Shown piece by piece: positions 23,407 to 32,764 of a stretch of 64,000 nucleotides of DNA. Both the position numbers and the translations under genes were made by a program. The DNA comes from Paenibacillus selenitireducens (GTDB taxonomy: Bacteria > Bacillota > Bacilli > Paenibacillales > Paenibacillaceae), in assembly GCF_002021565.1 (NCBI RefSeq), contig NZ_MSZX01000011.1:27-64026 (forward strand), given 5' to 3'. Below the pieces are notes generated by a model that saw nothing but the letters and a program-made list of their open reading frames with translations, made no database searches and was not told the origin of the DNA. Positions within the stretch are counted from its first letter, which is position 1, and each line of letters starts with the position of its first letter.

Positions 23407-23535
23407 TGGCTGCCTAATAGTGAGTATGATGCCGATGATAGACCATGCCTCGAATTCTGCATGAATGATCCATTTACTGATAAGGAAGGGAAATGCAAAG
23501 TCGATTTATACATACCGATCAAGAAGAGAATATAA
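23407..23535 (+). pseudogene. C-terminal fragment of a GyrI-like/AraC effector-binding domain protein
   Basis: The frame reads WLPNSEYDADDRPCLEFCMN then DP-, KCKVDLYIPIKKRI and TAA. This is the end of the SbmC/GyrI-like small-molecule-binding fold (usual ending KCxxDIYIPIK). Nothing of the family is found upstream, where a hairpin and the repeat array lie, so about three quarters of the gene is gone. Confidence 0.6.
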
Positions 23536-23605
23536 AAAAATGACGAAGGAAAATCATTTAGCTTAAAGATATTCCAATAAAAAAGAAAATATGGAGCGAT
23601 GTGGA

Positions 23606-24175
23606 ATGAACTTAGAAGCAGCTTTTGAGCGGTTTCCTAACTTAAAGTCAGATGATTTCGTATTGAAAAAGATTGAAGATCATCATCTTGACGGCATTTT
23701 TGAAATCTATAACAATGACAACGTGTTTGAATACTGCGGCATTATACCCAAACATAATAAAGATACTGTGAAAAACATGATAGGGCATTTCGAGAGAGAT
23801 TATAATAAAAGGTCAAGGGTTAAGTGGGGGATATTCGCCAATAATGATGTCGATCAGTTACTTGGAATTATTGAAGCCTTCGATTTCAATCAAAAAGTGA
23901 ATATGGTGACCATAGGCTACTTTTTGGCGGAATCCCATTGGGGAAAAGGTGTTGCTACTGAAGCGGTGAAAATATTGCTCGAATTTTTGCTTATGGATGT
24001 CAATATAAACAGAATTCAGGCAGCAGTGATGCCTTTGAATGAGAATTCAAAGAAGGTATTGCTGAAGAATGGCTTCATCAAAGAAGGAATGTTAAGACAA
24101 GCAGCACTATGGGCAGGTAAAGGAATTGTCGATTTAGAAATGTACAGTATATTAAGAGAAGATTATATAAAATAA
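23606..24175 (+). CDS. GNAT acetyltransferase (RimJ/RimL type)
   Basis: A 189-residue acetyltransferase. VTIGYFLAESHWGKGVATEA is motif A with the acetyl-CoA loop, and NENSKKVLLKNGFIKEGMLR is motif B, typical of RimJ/YdaF-type enzymes acting on N-terminal or small-molecule amines. The ATG at 23591 lacks a site; GGAG fits 23606. Substrate unknown. Confidence 0.85.
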   Translation: MNLEAAFERFPNLKSDDFVLKKIEDHHLDGIFEIYNNDNVFEYCGIIPKHNKDTVKNMIGHFERDYNKRSRVKWGIFANNDVDQLLGIIEAFDFNQKVNMVTIGYFLAESHWGKGVATEAVKILLEFLLMDVNINRIQAAVMPLNENSKKVLLKNGFIKEGMLRQAALWAGKGIVDLEMYSILREDYIK

Positions 24176-24319
24176 TCGAGAAAGAGATCATGGAGCAAAA
24201 ATGACATTGGAAGAGAAAATGAACAACCAATTTTAATAACATCGTATTCCCGCTGTGGAGTCATATCCACTACTCATTTAAGCTCGAATAAACCATATCA
24301 TTGGATTAAGGGGATTCTT

Positions 24320-24712
24320 ATGGAAATACAATATGTTACAGAACTACCGACAAATGATAGCATATATGAGCTGTACGAGAATCTTGATTGGAATAAATAT
24401 TTAGGACTAGATAAAGATCAGCTGCTGACCGCCATGAAACAAAGCTGGTACGTTATTTATGCATATCATGGAAACCGCCTAATCGGTACTGGAAGAATAG
24501 TATCGGATGGGATCATCAATGCTTACTTATGCGGCCTAGGGATTCACTCTGATTATAGAAGTAAAGGGATTGGAACTGAAATTACCCGGTTACTGGTGGA
24601 GCATTGTAAAAGAGACAACTTGCATCTACAATTTTTTTGTGAAGAAGAGTTAGTGTCGTACTATGAAAATATGAACTTTAAAGTTTTTGCAGTTGGAATG
24701 AAAATGGCTTAA
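24320..24712 (+). CDS. GNAT acetyltransferase (small)
   Basis: A 130-residue GNAT domain: NRLIGTGRIVSDG, YLCGLGIHSDYRSKGIGTEI (motif A) and YYENMNFKVFAVGMKM (motif B). AAGGGGA precedes the ATG. Such minimal enzymes often acetylate aminoglycoside- or polyamine-like small amines; no substrate can be assigned. Confidence 0.85.
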   Translation: MEIQYVTELPTNDSIYELYENLDWNKYLGLDKDQLLTAMKQSWYVIYAYHGNRLIGTGRIVSDGIINAYLCGLGIHSDYRSKGIGTEITRLLVEHCKRDNLHLQFFCEEELVSYYENMNFKVFAVGMKMA

Positions 24713-24752
24713 ATCCATTATCTTTTCGTCAATACTGAAATATCTATTCGTA

Positions 24753-24783
24753 CCCAAGCGGACATAACGCTTGGGCTTTTATT
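24753..24783 (+). terminator. Intrinsic terminator
   Basis: CCCAAGCG (24753-24760) pairs with CGCTTGGG (24768-24775), followed by CTTTTATTTTTTT. Confidence 0.85.
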
Positions 24784-24861
24784 TTTTTAAAATGCTCTGT
24801 TAAAGCTCTTTGGAAATTTTTTTCTTTTGCGAAGGAAGGGGTTCGTTCCTCTTGAAACTAA

Positions 24862-26076
24862 TTATCCTTTCACTTGTATATGTTTCTTAACTTCTTCTTC
24901 CTGTAAAGCGCGTCCCTTTCTTCGGTTCGATATAGGTTCGAACATTCGCTTGCTCCATCGCGCGAGTACAGCGAGTGTAGTGGCATCCACAAATCGATAG
25001 AACAGATGGGCTATCGCGAATATGATGGGTGTCGTGATCAGCACCGTAAGGGCTACGCTAATAGAATACGGGAGCAGTGTATCAAGCTGGTAAAAAATAA
25101 AGCTGCCTAAGGAGCAGATGATCGTAAAATGTACGAGATAGAGCGAGAAGGATACTCTTCCTAGGTACGAGAACAGCCTGCGGCTGAATAGCGCCTTCAT
25201 ACGGGATGAATTCAGCAAGGCGATTAGAATTAGGAAGGAACCTAATATATGATAAAACACAAAGAACGAAAACCCTGCCGATGACTTCCACACGAGAACG
25301 GAATAGATCGTCCCCTCAATACCCACATAGGGATAGGAACCCAAGTAAAGCCCTACGGTGAGTAGCAAGAGGTTTACCCACGGGCGCTGGATGGAGGCGA
25401 GCCAATTCCGGCCGCTATACATCAAGTCACTGAGCAGCATGCCGAGCACAAACCCCAGATAGTACGAATCAATGAACACCCAGACGAGAATCGCATAGAT
25501 GAAGAACCGAAGCTTAAGTCTCCCCACAAGCAGCAGAAATCCGAAGATCAGGAAGGAACCGAACAACTCATACGTCATGGTCCATAGCACGGGGTTATAA
25601 GCGGAGCCATAAGTGAAGAAGGTATGGAACAAGGCCTCTTTGGCCATGAGGAGGAAGCTGGTACTTGCTATAAAAGGATCAGGCATCGAAGATAAGGTTG
25701 TGCTGCGAATATCATCGTAGTACCCGAACCCGAAGATCATGATGAGGTAGGCAATTAAAACGGACAGCACGGCAGGCATGGCCAATCGAAAATATCTTCG
25801 CAGGGCTGAGGAGTACACAGGGAGAGGATCTTTTGTTCGAAAATAGCGATAGCTTAGCACGTACCCGCTCAAGACAAAAAACAAGCAGACCGAAAAATTA
25901 CCGTTAAACAACAAGTTGACCGGTGTGCGCGCAGCGAAGCTCTCGAAGGCGAAGTGTTCAATCTCCGGCCTGCCTTCAAAGACAGACGGGGCAAACACTT
26001 GAAAAAAGTGAGATACAACCACGACACATGCCGCCAATCCGCGTAAACCGTCTAAATAACCGATTTTGGATGTCAT
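24862..26076 (-). CDS. Acyltransferase 3 family membrane protein (OafA/YrhL-like)
   Basis: A 404-residue protein with about ten membrane segments. IGYLDGLRGLAACVVVVSHF carries the catalytic-type His and the RG motif; LFFVLSGYVLSYRYF and FSLYLVHFTI are family hallmarks. These enzymes O-acylate surface polysaccharides or small molecules with acyl-CoA. The frame is open 57 codons upstream, but AAAGGAGTTG selects the ATG at 26076. It is divergent from the AraC regulator. Confidence 0.88.
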   Translation of the reverse strand: MTSKIGYLDGLRGLAACVVVVSHFFQVFAPSVFEGRPEIEHFAFESFAARTPVNLLFNGNFSVCLFFVLSGYVLSYRYFRTKDPLPVYSSALRRYFRLAMPAVLSVLIAYLIMIFGFGYYDDIRSTTLSSMPDPFIASTSFLLMAKEALFHTFFTYGSAYNPVLWTMTYELFGSFLIFGFLLLVGRLKLRFFIYAILVWVFIDSYYLGFVLGMLLSDLMYSGRNWLASIQRPWVNLLLLTVGLYLGSYPYVGIEGTIYSVLVWKSSAGFSFFVFYHILGSFLILIALLNSSRMKALFSRRLFSYLGRVSFSLYLVHFTIICSLGSFIFYQLDTLLPYSISVALTVLITTPIIFAIAHLFYRFVDATTLAVLARWSKRMFEPISNRRKGRALQEEEVKKHIQVKG

Positions 26077-26225
26077 AGCAAGCTCAACTCCTTTATTTAA
26101 TAAGGAATGATAGGGTTTCAAATATGATAGTTCAAATTGCAAGTGTTGTATAGGATAATTATGGAGAGAGACTGAAAAGAAGTACTGCTCTGATGTGATT
26201 TGAGAGGGGATCTTTTTAGCTTGAA

Positions 26226-27176
26226 ATGACGATAAGGGGGTTCGCATCCAATATGAGACCGTTAGATATAGAGAAATTAACGCGTTCAGGGGTCATTTAT
26301 TTTAACTCGAAGCTCGAGATGCTGGAGGATTTGCATTGCAAGATGTACAAATTGAACAGCCTTCATAGCTTGTGGACCCATTTTCATGATTACTTTCAGA
26401 TATGGTATGTGTCCAAAGGTGAATTCAAGCATACGGTGAACAGCAGACAATATACCATCACGAAAGGCAGTCTGTTCGTTGTAGCCCCTTTTACATTACA
26501 CAGCATAAATGTCCTGAGTGATCAAGAGCTAGAGATCATGGGTTGCGAATTTATGCCTGCTTTCATTAACGAGCGATTTGACGATAAGTCGATGGATCCA
26601 ACGTTTTTCGATGTCGGCTATTTAGAACACTTCTTGCACACCGACTGTACCGCGCAATCGCAGATTGCTTTAGATGGTGTAACGGAAGGAAGAATTCGAA
26701 ATCTGATGCTAGAAATGCTAAGTGAGTATGAGCGACGTACGCCGTTCTTTCAAATGGTATTGAAAGCTAATCTGATGGTCATGTTATCAATCATCATTCG
26801 TCAAGTGAATGGAGACGTAGTCAGAGCCGGCTTTGAGAAATCAGAGAAGTATCGGGACATCATGACCCGAGTCGTGGATCATATTCATAAAAACGTTCAT
26901 GAGGCTATCAAGTTGGAGCATGTATGTGCCATGTCAAATATGTCGAAGTCGACCTTCTGCAGCTTGTTCAAAGAGTGGACAGGCAAGACCTTCAACCGCT
27001 ATCTGATTGATCTGCGCATTCTCAATGCCATGACGCTGTTGCAGCGTCCGGTATTATCGGTAACGGATGTGTGTTATGCGACGGGATTTAATGAGTTATC
27101 TTATTTTTGCAGAATATTCAAAAAGTACACGGGGATATCCCCCAATCACTTTCGCAAACAAGCGATTCAAAAATAG
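26226..27176 (+). CDS. AraC family regulator
   Basis: A 316-residue regulator. The N-terminal cupin (HSLWTHFHDYFQIWYVSKGE, HSINVL) is the sugar-sensing part. The C-terminal double HTH is clear: AIKLEHVCAMSNMSKSTFCS and SVTDVCYATGFNELSYFCRI, ending KYTGISPNHFRK. The ATG at 26253 is an alternative start with AAGGGGG in front. It lies immediately before the sugar ABC operon and likely activates it in response to the imported sugar or its product. Confidence 0.9.
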   Translation: MTIRGFASNMRPLDIEKLTRSGVIYFNSKLEMLEDLHCKMYKLNSLHSLWTHFHDYFQIWYVSKGEFKHTVNSRQYTITKGSLFVVAPFTLHSINVLSDQELEIMGCEFMPAFINERFDDKSMDPTFFDVGYLEHFLHTDCTAQSQIALDGVTEGRIRNLMLEMLSEYERRTPFFQMVLKANLMVMLSIIIRQVNGDVVRAGFEKSEKYRDIMTRVVDHIHKNVHEAIKLEHVCAMSNMSKSTFCSLFKEWTGKTFNRYLIDLRILNAMTLLQRPVLSVTDVCYATGFNELSYFCRIFKKYTGISPNHFRKQAIQK

Positions 27177-27223
27177 TGGAAATCATACGATAATCCTATT
27201 TTCTAATACGATAGTGAAATGAA

Positions 27224-27237
27224 GTAAAACGCTTACA
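27224..27237 (+). promoter_or_regulatory. Possible CcpA cre site
   Basis: GTAAAACGCTTACA differs at two positions from TGAAAACGCTTACA, a form of the catabolite-repression element of Bacillales. It is 125 bases upstream of the sugar-binding protein gene, where glucose repression would be expected. Confidence 0.45.
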
Positions 27238-27361
27238 TGATAACATGTGTTTAATTGATAGCCATTAGCGGATACGAGTCAGAGGGTCGCTATCAGCGGA
27301 AGAGGGAGTAAGGGTTCTACGGTTTTGCACGAAATTAGCAAGAATCAAAGGAGGAGCGGGC

Positions 27362-28672
27362 ATGCAAAGAAAACCATGGATATGGGGTCTTGTTCTTATT
27401 CTTATGATTTCGATCGTAGCAGGCTGTACCGGAAAAGAAACTCAAAATGCGAACAATCAGACAGACGGTTCAAAGGGCAGTGAATCAACCAAGGGGTCTG
27501 TAGAGCTCAACTTCTGGTATGGCTGGACGGGGCCTGAAGCAGCAGCACTTGAGAAAATCATTGCGAAGTGGAATGCAGCGAATCCGGACATCAAGGTGAA
27601 AGGCCTGTCGCAGAGTGATTATCAGAAGCAGCTCACCGCGATAACGGGAGGCAATCCGCCGGACATCGCTTCGAATTTCGGGCAGGATGTCGTGCCATGG
27701 GGGGAACGTGGCGCCATGATGCCGCTGGATGATTACATCAAGAAAGACGGTGTGGATCTTAAGGATTATATCAAGGCAGCTCTAAGTACTTCCCAAGCGA
27801 ACGGTAAGACGTATGCGATCCCGATTGCCATGCATACAACCATGCTGTTCTATAACAAAGATGTCTTAGCAAAAGCAGGATTCAACGGTCCTCCGGAAAC
27901 GATCAGCCAGCTGAAGGAATATATTACGAAGCTAAGCATCAAGGAGAATGGAGGGCGTCTGCAGCAGTTAGGCTTGTGGCCAGGGGTGGATGCGTATACC
28001 TTCACCAATGCCTTCGGCGGATCTTATTATGATGCCAATGCCAAGCAGATTACGCCTGACAATGCAGGTGTGAAATCCGCAATCCAGCTGGCCAAAGGCA
28101 TATGGGATCAATTCGGATCGGAAGAGCTGGATCGCTTCTCATCTGGGCTTGGTCAGTATATGTCCGCCCAGAATCCGTTCTTCACAGGCAAGTATGCGAT
28201 GACGATCGACGGGGAATGGCTGCCAACCTTCATCAAGCAGTTCGCACCGAACTTGAATTATGGCATCGCTCCGATTCCATATGATGATAATAACCCAAGT
28301 CTCAAAAATCCGGGCAACGTCACGACAAGCGTATTCTACATTCCGAAAGGCGTGAAGAACCCCGATGCGTCTTGGAAATTCCTCAAGTGGATTACCGAAC
28401 CGGAGCAAATGGGAGAATTCACCGCAGCACTTGGGAACCTGCCGACGAGAACATCGCTATTGAACAACGCGATCTACGCCGATGTACCTGGGTTCAAAGA
28501 GTTCCTGGCCTATTCGCAAAGTCCAAACCTGCATTCATTCCCTGCAACATCATTTGCGAATGAATATATGACAGAGTTCACGGACCAATATAACGCAATC
28601 CTCAGAGGGAAGATCGGTATCGATGAAGGGCTCAAGAAGGTGAAGGATAAGATACAGCCTCTCGTCAAATAG
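27362..28672 (+). CDS. Extracellular sugar-binding lipoprotein
   Basis: A 436-residue solute-binding protein, family 1. Signal peptide and lipobox end in IVAGC at about residue 22, then a polar linker. ELNFWYGWTGPEAAALEKII, GGNPPDIASNFGQD, YAIPIAMHTTMLFYNKDVLA and the C-terminal LKKVKDKIQPLV are typical of CUT1 systems. GGAGCGG precedes the ATG. It delivers an unknown sugar or polyol to the two permeases downstream; the ATPase (usually a shared MsmX) is not in the window. Confidence 0.92.
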   Translation: MQRKPWIWGLVLILMISIVAGCTGKETQNANNQTDGSKGSESTKGSVELNFWYGWTGPEAAALEKIIAKWNAANPDIKVKGLSQSDYQKQLTAITGGNPPDIASNFGQDVVPWGERGAMMPLDDYIKKDGVDLKDYIKAALSTSQANGKTYAIPIAMHTTMLFYNKDVLAKAGFNGPPETISQLKEYITKLSIKENGGRLQQLGLWPGVDAYTFTNAFGGSYYDANAKQITPDNAGVKSAIQLAKGIWDQFGSEELDRFSSGLGQYMSAQNPFFTGKYAMTIDGEWLPTFIKQFAPNLNYGIAPIPYDDNNPSLKNPGNVTTSVFYIPKGVKNPDASWKFLKWITEPEQMGEFTAALGNLPTRTSLLNNAIYADVPGFKEFLAYSQSPNLHSFPATSFANEYMTEFTDQYNAILRGKIGIDEGLKKVKDKIQPLVK

Positions 28673-28689
28673 GTTCTTGTGAAAAAGGT

Positions 28690-28751
28690 GGGTCTAATTC
28701 AGCGCGATCCTATCCATGTTGGCTAGGGGGAGCAGAATTAGATCCAGACCC
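28690..28751 (+). promoter_or_regulatory. Intercistronic hairpin after the binding-protein gene
   Basis: GGGTCTAATTC pairs with GAATTAGA and, in an alternative register, with AGACCC. No T run follows. Such stems between binding-protein and permease genes usually protect the upstream mRNA and set the excess of binding protein. Confidence 0.5.
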
Positions 28752-28770
28752 ATGAAAGGAGTACGAGTCG

Positions 28771-29721
28771 ATGAAAGACTCTGCATCCATGAAGCTATCC
28801 GTTAAGCGAAAGGGTTGGACGAGAAGGGAATGGCACTATTTCTGGCTGGGACTCCTTTTTGCTTCCCCATGGATTATCGGATTTCTGGTCTTTACGGTGT
28901 ATCCCTTCTTCAGCTCCTTGTACTTCAGCTTGACCGCGTATGATTTGTTCAATCCGCCACAGTGGGTGGGGCTGGATAATTACAAGCAAATTATGACCGA
29001 CGAAAGGTTCTATAAATCGATCAACAACACTTTATTTATGGCCTTTATTTCGGTGCCGATTTCGCTTGCCAGCTCTTTAATCATTGCGATCATGCTGAAC
29101 TTCAAGGTAAAAGGCATCAATTATTACCGCACGATTTTCTACCTTCCCGCCGTTATTCCCATCGTTGCGAGTGCGCTGCTCTGGACGTGGATGCTGAATC
29201 CAGACTTTGGTCTGATCAACATGTTCCTTCGCGCGGTCGGTCTTCCGGATCCTGCGTGGTTAATGGATCCGCGATACACCAAGCCATCGCTCATTCTCAT
29301 GGGCTTATGGGGTTCTGGAGCGGGTGCGTTGATTTTTCTCGCAGCCCTTCAGGGGGTGCCGCAGCAGTATTACGAAGCCGCTCAGGTAGATGGCGCGAAC
29401 GGGTGGCACCGCTTCTGGAAGATTACGATCCCGGCGCTATCGCCGATCATCTTATTCCAGCTCATCATGGGTCTCATCGGTGCGTTTCAGATTTTTACGG
29501 AGTCCTATATTCTTGCCGGAGGCAAGTCAGTGAGCGGGTCCATCGGTGGACCGGATCAATCGCTGCTGTTCTATGCCGTCAATCTGTATCAGGAAGCGTT
29601 CATGAATCTGAAGATGGGCTACGCTTCAGCACTGGCTTGGATTCTATTTATTATCGTGATGGCCATTACCCTCGTGCTTCTGAAAACGTCCAGGCGATGG
29701 GTCTACTATGGAGGTGAATAG
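28771..29721 (+). CDS. Sugar ABC transporter permease (MalF/UgpA-like)
   Basis: A 316-residue permease with six membrane segments. The EAA loop reads YYEAAQVDGANGWHRFWKIT, which contacts the ATPase. Start, length and the N-terminal segment WLGLLFASPWIIGFLVFTVY fit CUT1 permeases. AAAGGAG precedes the ATG. It pairs with the next gene, three bases downstream. Confidence 0.93.
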   Translation: MKDSASMKLSVKRKGWTRREWHYFWLGLLFASPWIIGFLVFTVYPFFSSLYFSLTAYDLFNPPQWVGLDNYKQIMTDERFYKSINNTLFMAFISVPISLASSLIIAIMLNFKVKGINYYRTIFYLPAVIPIVASALLWTWMLNPDFGLINMFLRAVGLPDPAWLMDPRYTKPSLILMGLWGSGAGALIFLAALQGVPQQYYEAAQVDGANGWHRFWKITIPALSPIILFQLIMGLIGAFQIFTESYILAGGKSVSGSIGGPDQSLLFYAVNLYQEAFMNLKMGYASALAWILFIIVMAITLVLLKTSRRWVYYGGE

Positions 29722-29724
29722 CGG

Positions 29725-30555
29725 ATGACGCTTAAGATTCTGCGAACCAAGATCCTGCCGCATACGGTGCTTATCGTATTTTCGGTGTTCTTTCTGTTTC
29801 CATTCGTATGGCTCCTATTTACTTCGCTCAAGACGTCGAATGAGATCTTTGCGCTGCCTCCGCGTATTCTACCTGAAGCGTTTCATTGGGAGAATTATAA
29901 AGCGGCCTTGGAGACGGTTCCGTTTCCGCGCTATATGTGGAATACGCTGGTTATCTGTGTGATATGCATTATAGGACAGTTGTTCGCTGCACCGCTTGTG
30001 GCCTATTCCATCTCACGGATTCCTTGGGTAGGGAGCAAGATTATTTTTGCCATCGTTCTCGCGACGATGATCCTGCCATCTCAAGTGCAAATGATTCCGC
30101 AGTACATTATTTTTACGAAGCTGGGCTGGGTTAATACGATCCTGCCGCTGACGATCGGGGCTTTTTTCGGGGCGCCGTTCTATATTTTTCTGCTGCGCCA
30201 ATTTCTGTTAGGCGTTCCTAAAGAGCTGTCTGAGGCGGCCAAAATTGACGGGGCATCGGAATTCCGCATCTACACGCAGATCATCCTCCCAACATTAAAG
30301 CCTGCATTGGCCACGGTAGCACTGTTTACGTTCGTCGGATCGTATACCGATTTCATGGGACCGCTCATCTACCTGAATGATGCTGCAAAATGGACGATAA
30401 CGGTCGGCCTACAGGGCTTTCAACAGGATCACGGGGCACAGTGGGAGCAGCTGATGGCAGCGTCGACGATTATGGCGATACCGATGATTCTATTGTATTT
30501 TTTCGGACAGAAATATTTCATGCAATCCGGTTCTGCGTTTACTGGGTTCAAATAA
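29725..30555 (+). CDS. Sugar ABC transporter permease (MalG/UgpE-like)
   Basis: A 276-residue permease with six membrane segments and EAA loop LSEAAKIDGASEFRIYTQII, ending FMQSGSAFTGFK as is normal for this family. The start follows the previous stop by three bases; GGAGG in the end of the upstream gene serves as ribosome site. Confidence 0.93.
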   Translation: MTLKILRTKILPHTVLIVFSVFFLFPFVWLLFTSLKTSNEIFALPPRILPEAFHWENYKAALETVPFPRYMWNTLVICVICIIGQLFAAPLVAYSISRIPWVGSKIIFAIVLATMILPSQVQMIPQYIIFTKLGWVNTILPLTIGAFFGAPFYIFLLRQFLLGVPKELSEAAKIDGASEFRIYTQIILPTLKPALATVALFTFVGSYTDFMGPLIYLNDAAKWTITVGLQGFQQDHGAQWEQLMAASTIMAIPMILLYFFGQKYFMQSGSAFTGFK

Positions 30556-30570
30556 TTGGAGGGACGACTC

Positions 30571-31650
30571 ATGAGTAAGACAATTGTAGCTATCATCGGC
30601 TGTGGAACCATTGCGAATAACGCGCACATCCCGGCATACATTGCTAATCCAGATGCCGAGATCAAGTATTTCTGCGATATCCGCAAAGAAAAGGCAGAGA
30701 AGGCGGTCGACCAGTATGGCTGCGGGGAAGCAATCGAAGATTATCATGTCATTCTGGAAGACCCGGAAGTTGAAGCGGTCTCGATCTGTACGCCGAACCA
30801 TGTCCATGCTTCCATCACAATCGATTGCTTACGCGCAGGAAAGCATGTGCTGTGCGAGAAGCCGGCTGCGAGAACGTATGCGGAAGCGCTAGAGATGCAG
30901 AAGGTACAGCATGAGAGCGGGAAGACGCTAAATATCGGCGTCGTGAATCGCTTCAATAAAGGGGTCAATATCATAAAGAAGATGATCGACGATGGTGAAT
31001 TGGGAGAACTGTATCATGTGTACGTTAGCTTCCGTTCGCATCGTTCGATTCCGGGGCTTGGCGGAGATTTCACGACCAAAGCTGTCGCAGGCGGCGGAGC
31101 GCTGATTGATTGGGGTGTGCATTTTCTCGATATCGTCATGTATTGTGCAGGTGATCCAGAACCGAAGACGGTTACGGGACAGACGTATTCCAAGCTGGGC
31201 CAGGATATGCAGAATTACGCCTATCTCAATATGTGGGCAGGTCCTCCGAATTATGAGGGTACGTACGATGTCGATGATTTCGTCACCGCGATGATTCGAA
31301 CGGAAGGACCTTCGATTACGATGAACGGCGCATGGGCGCAAAATATCGGCGTCGATGAGATGTATATTGATTTTCTGGGCGACAAAGCAGGCATCCGGCT
31401 GCAGTACGGTTCAGATTTTACGGTCTATAGCGCGAAGCATGGCGCGTTGCTGGAGAGTACGCCGAAGTTCACGAAGAGCGATATGTTCCAGAACGAAATC
31501 GACAGTTTTCTCGCTTGTATCAAGTCAGGTGAAAAAATGCCGTCACACATTGACTACGTCATTTTATCCTCCAAGATCATTGAGGCCATCTATCAATCTT
31601 CCGACCATGGGGAGGAAATATCATTCATGAAGCAAGGAGCCGTCCAATGA
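30571..31650 (+). CDS. Gfo/Idh/MocA family oxidoreductase
   Basis: A 359-residue NAD(P)-dependent sugar or inositol dehydrogenase. The Rossmann motif GCGTIANNAHIPAY, the ICTPNHVH turn, CEKPAA (catalytic Lys) and GGALIDWGVHFLDI (catalytic Asp and His) are all present. TTGGAGGG precedes the ATG at 30571. Being in the transporter operon, it likely oxidises the imported sugar. Confidence 0.92.
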   Translation: MSKTIVAIIGCGTIANNAHIPAYIANPDAEIKYFCDIRKEKAEKAVDQYGCGEAIEDYHVILEDPEVEAVSICTPNHVHASITIDCLRAGKHVLCEKPAARTYAEALEMQKVQHESGKTLNIGVVNRFNKGVNIIKKMIDDGELGELYHVYVSFRSHRSIPGLGGDFTTKAVAGGGALIDWGVHFLDIVMYCAGDPEPKTVTGQTYSKLGQDMQNYAYLNMWAGPPNYEGTYDVDDFVTAMIRTEGPSITMNGAWAQNIGVDEMYIDFLGDKAGIRLQYGSDFTVYSAKHGALLESTPKFTKSDMFQNEIDSFLACIKSGEKMPSHIDYVILSSKIIEAIYQSSDHGEEISFMKQGAVQ

Positions 31651-32483
31651 AGAAGATTGGCTTTATCGATTATTATCTAGATGAATGGCATGCGAATCAG
31701 TATCCGGACTGGATTCGGAGCGCGTCCGGCGGAAGCATGGAGGTTGCTTACGCATACGGCATGAAGGATGCCGAGCAAGGAATGAGTAACGCAGCATGGT
31801 GTGAGCGCCATGGCGTCACGTTGTTACCTACGGTTGAAGCCGTTGTGGAGCAGAGCGATTACTTGATTGTGTTATCTCCCGATCACCCGGAGCAGCATGA
31901 AGCACTAGCTGAGCTTCCGTTAGCTTCTGGGAAACCGACGTATATCGATAAGACCTTTGCCCCGGATCGGGCAACGGCGTTACGATTGTTCGAGCGGGCT
32001 GCGCAGCATGACACGCCGCTATATTCTTCATCAGCGCTTCGCTTTGCGACGGAGTATGTCGAGGCAGAACGCAAGGGAGTCCGTGTTGTCTCCAGCTGGG
32101 GACCAGGGTCCTTCGACAACTATTCGATCCACCAGCTTGAGCCCATCGTGTCTCTGATGGGAACGGAAGCGAAGCGAGTGATGTTCATCGGAACTGAGGT
32201 TGCTCCAGCCTTGATGATCGAATTCTCAGATGGCAGACAGGCAACCATACAGCATCCAGGTCCAGGATGTCCATTTACGATGGCTGTAAATTACGATTCG
32301 GGGGATTGCAGCGTACTACGGCCGGAATCGGATTTTTTTCAATTGTTCATACGTGATCTGGTCGCTTTCTTCGAGACGGGACGCGTGACTGTCCCTACGG
32401 CAGAGACAATTTCTATTATTACAATCATTGAATATGGCCGCATCGCAGCACAACGCCCTTATCAGTGGATTGATTTACCGTGA
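31647..32483 (+). CDS. Short Gfo/Idh/MocA-like protein lacking the usual glycine-rich motif
   Basis: A 278-residue relative of the previous gene, shorter than the usual 330-390. It begins KKIGFIDYYLDEWHANQYPD, so the GxGxxG cofactor loop is replaced, yet DYLIVLSPDH, KPTYIDKTFAPD (Lys) and the C-terminal half keep the family pattern. It overlaps the preceding gene by ATGA. It may bind substrate without standard NAD use, or form a mixed complex with the first dehydrogenase. Confidence 0.8.
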   Translation: MKKIGFIDYYLDEWHANQYPDWIRSASGGSMEVAYAYGMKDAEQGMSNAAWCERHGVTLLPTVEAVVEQSDYLIVLSPDHPEQHEALAELPLASGKPTYIDKTFAPDRATALRLFERAAQHDTPLYSSSALRFATEYVEAERKGVRVVSSWGPGSFDNYSIHQLEPIVSLMGTEAKRVMFIGTEVAPALMIEFSDGRQATIQHPGPGCPFTMAVNYDSGDCSVLRPESDFFQLFIRDLVAFFETGRVTVPTAETISIITIIEYGRIAAQRPYQWIDLP

Positions 32484-32538
32484 TTCCTTGGAGTTGAGAG
32501 GTATCTGCAGGGGGATATTCGAAATATCGAAAATAAAA

Positions 32539-32583
32539 AAGGGAGATTGAAAGTCTGGAGAGGCTTTCAATCTTCCTTTTTTT
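32539..32583 (+). terminator. Intrinsic terminator of the sugar operon
   Basis: AAGGGAGATTGAAAG pairs with CTTTCAATCTTCCTT, followed by T7. Confidence 0.85.
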
Positions 32584-32764
32584 CGTTATGAAGCAACAGT
32601 GTTATCCACTGAAAACAGCGGTATGATATATAGTAGAATCGCCGTTTTGGGTGTTAAGTCTCAAGATAAGAACGTGTGTTTCTGTTATTATGAGTGGTAT
32701 AAATGAAATATTTGGAAGACTGATGGGTTAGATGCTCCTGAAATTAGAGATGGAGGAATCGTCT

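Noticed and set aside
24192-24236. Small gene MTLEEKMNNQF between the two GNAT genes
   Set aside because: Only 11 codons, no conserved feature visible; could be a relic but cannot be supported.
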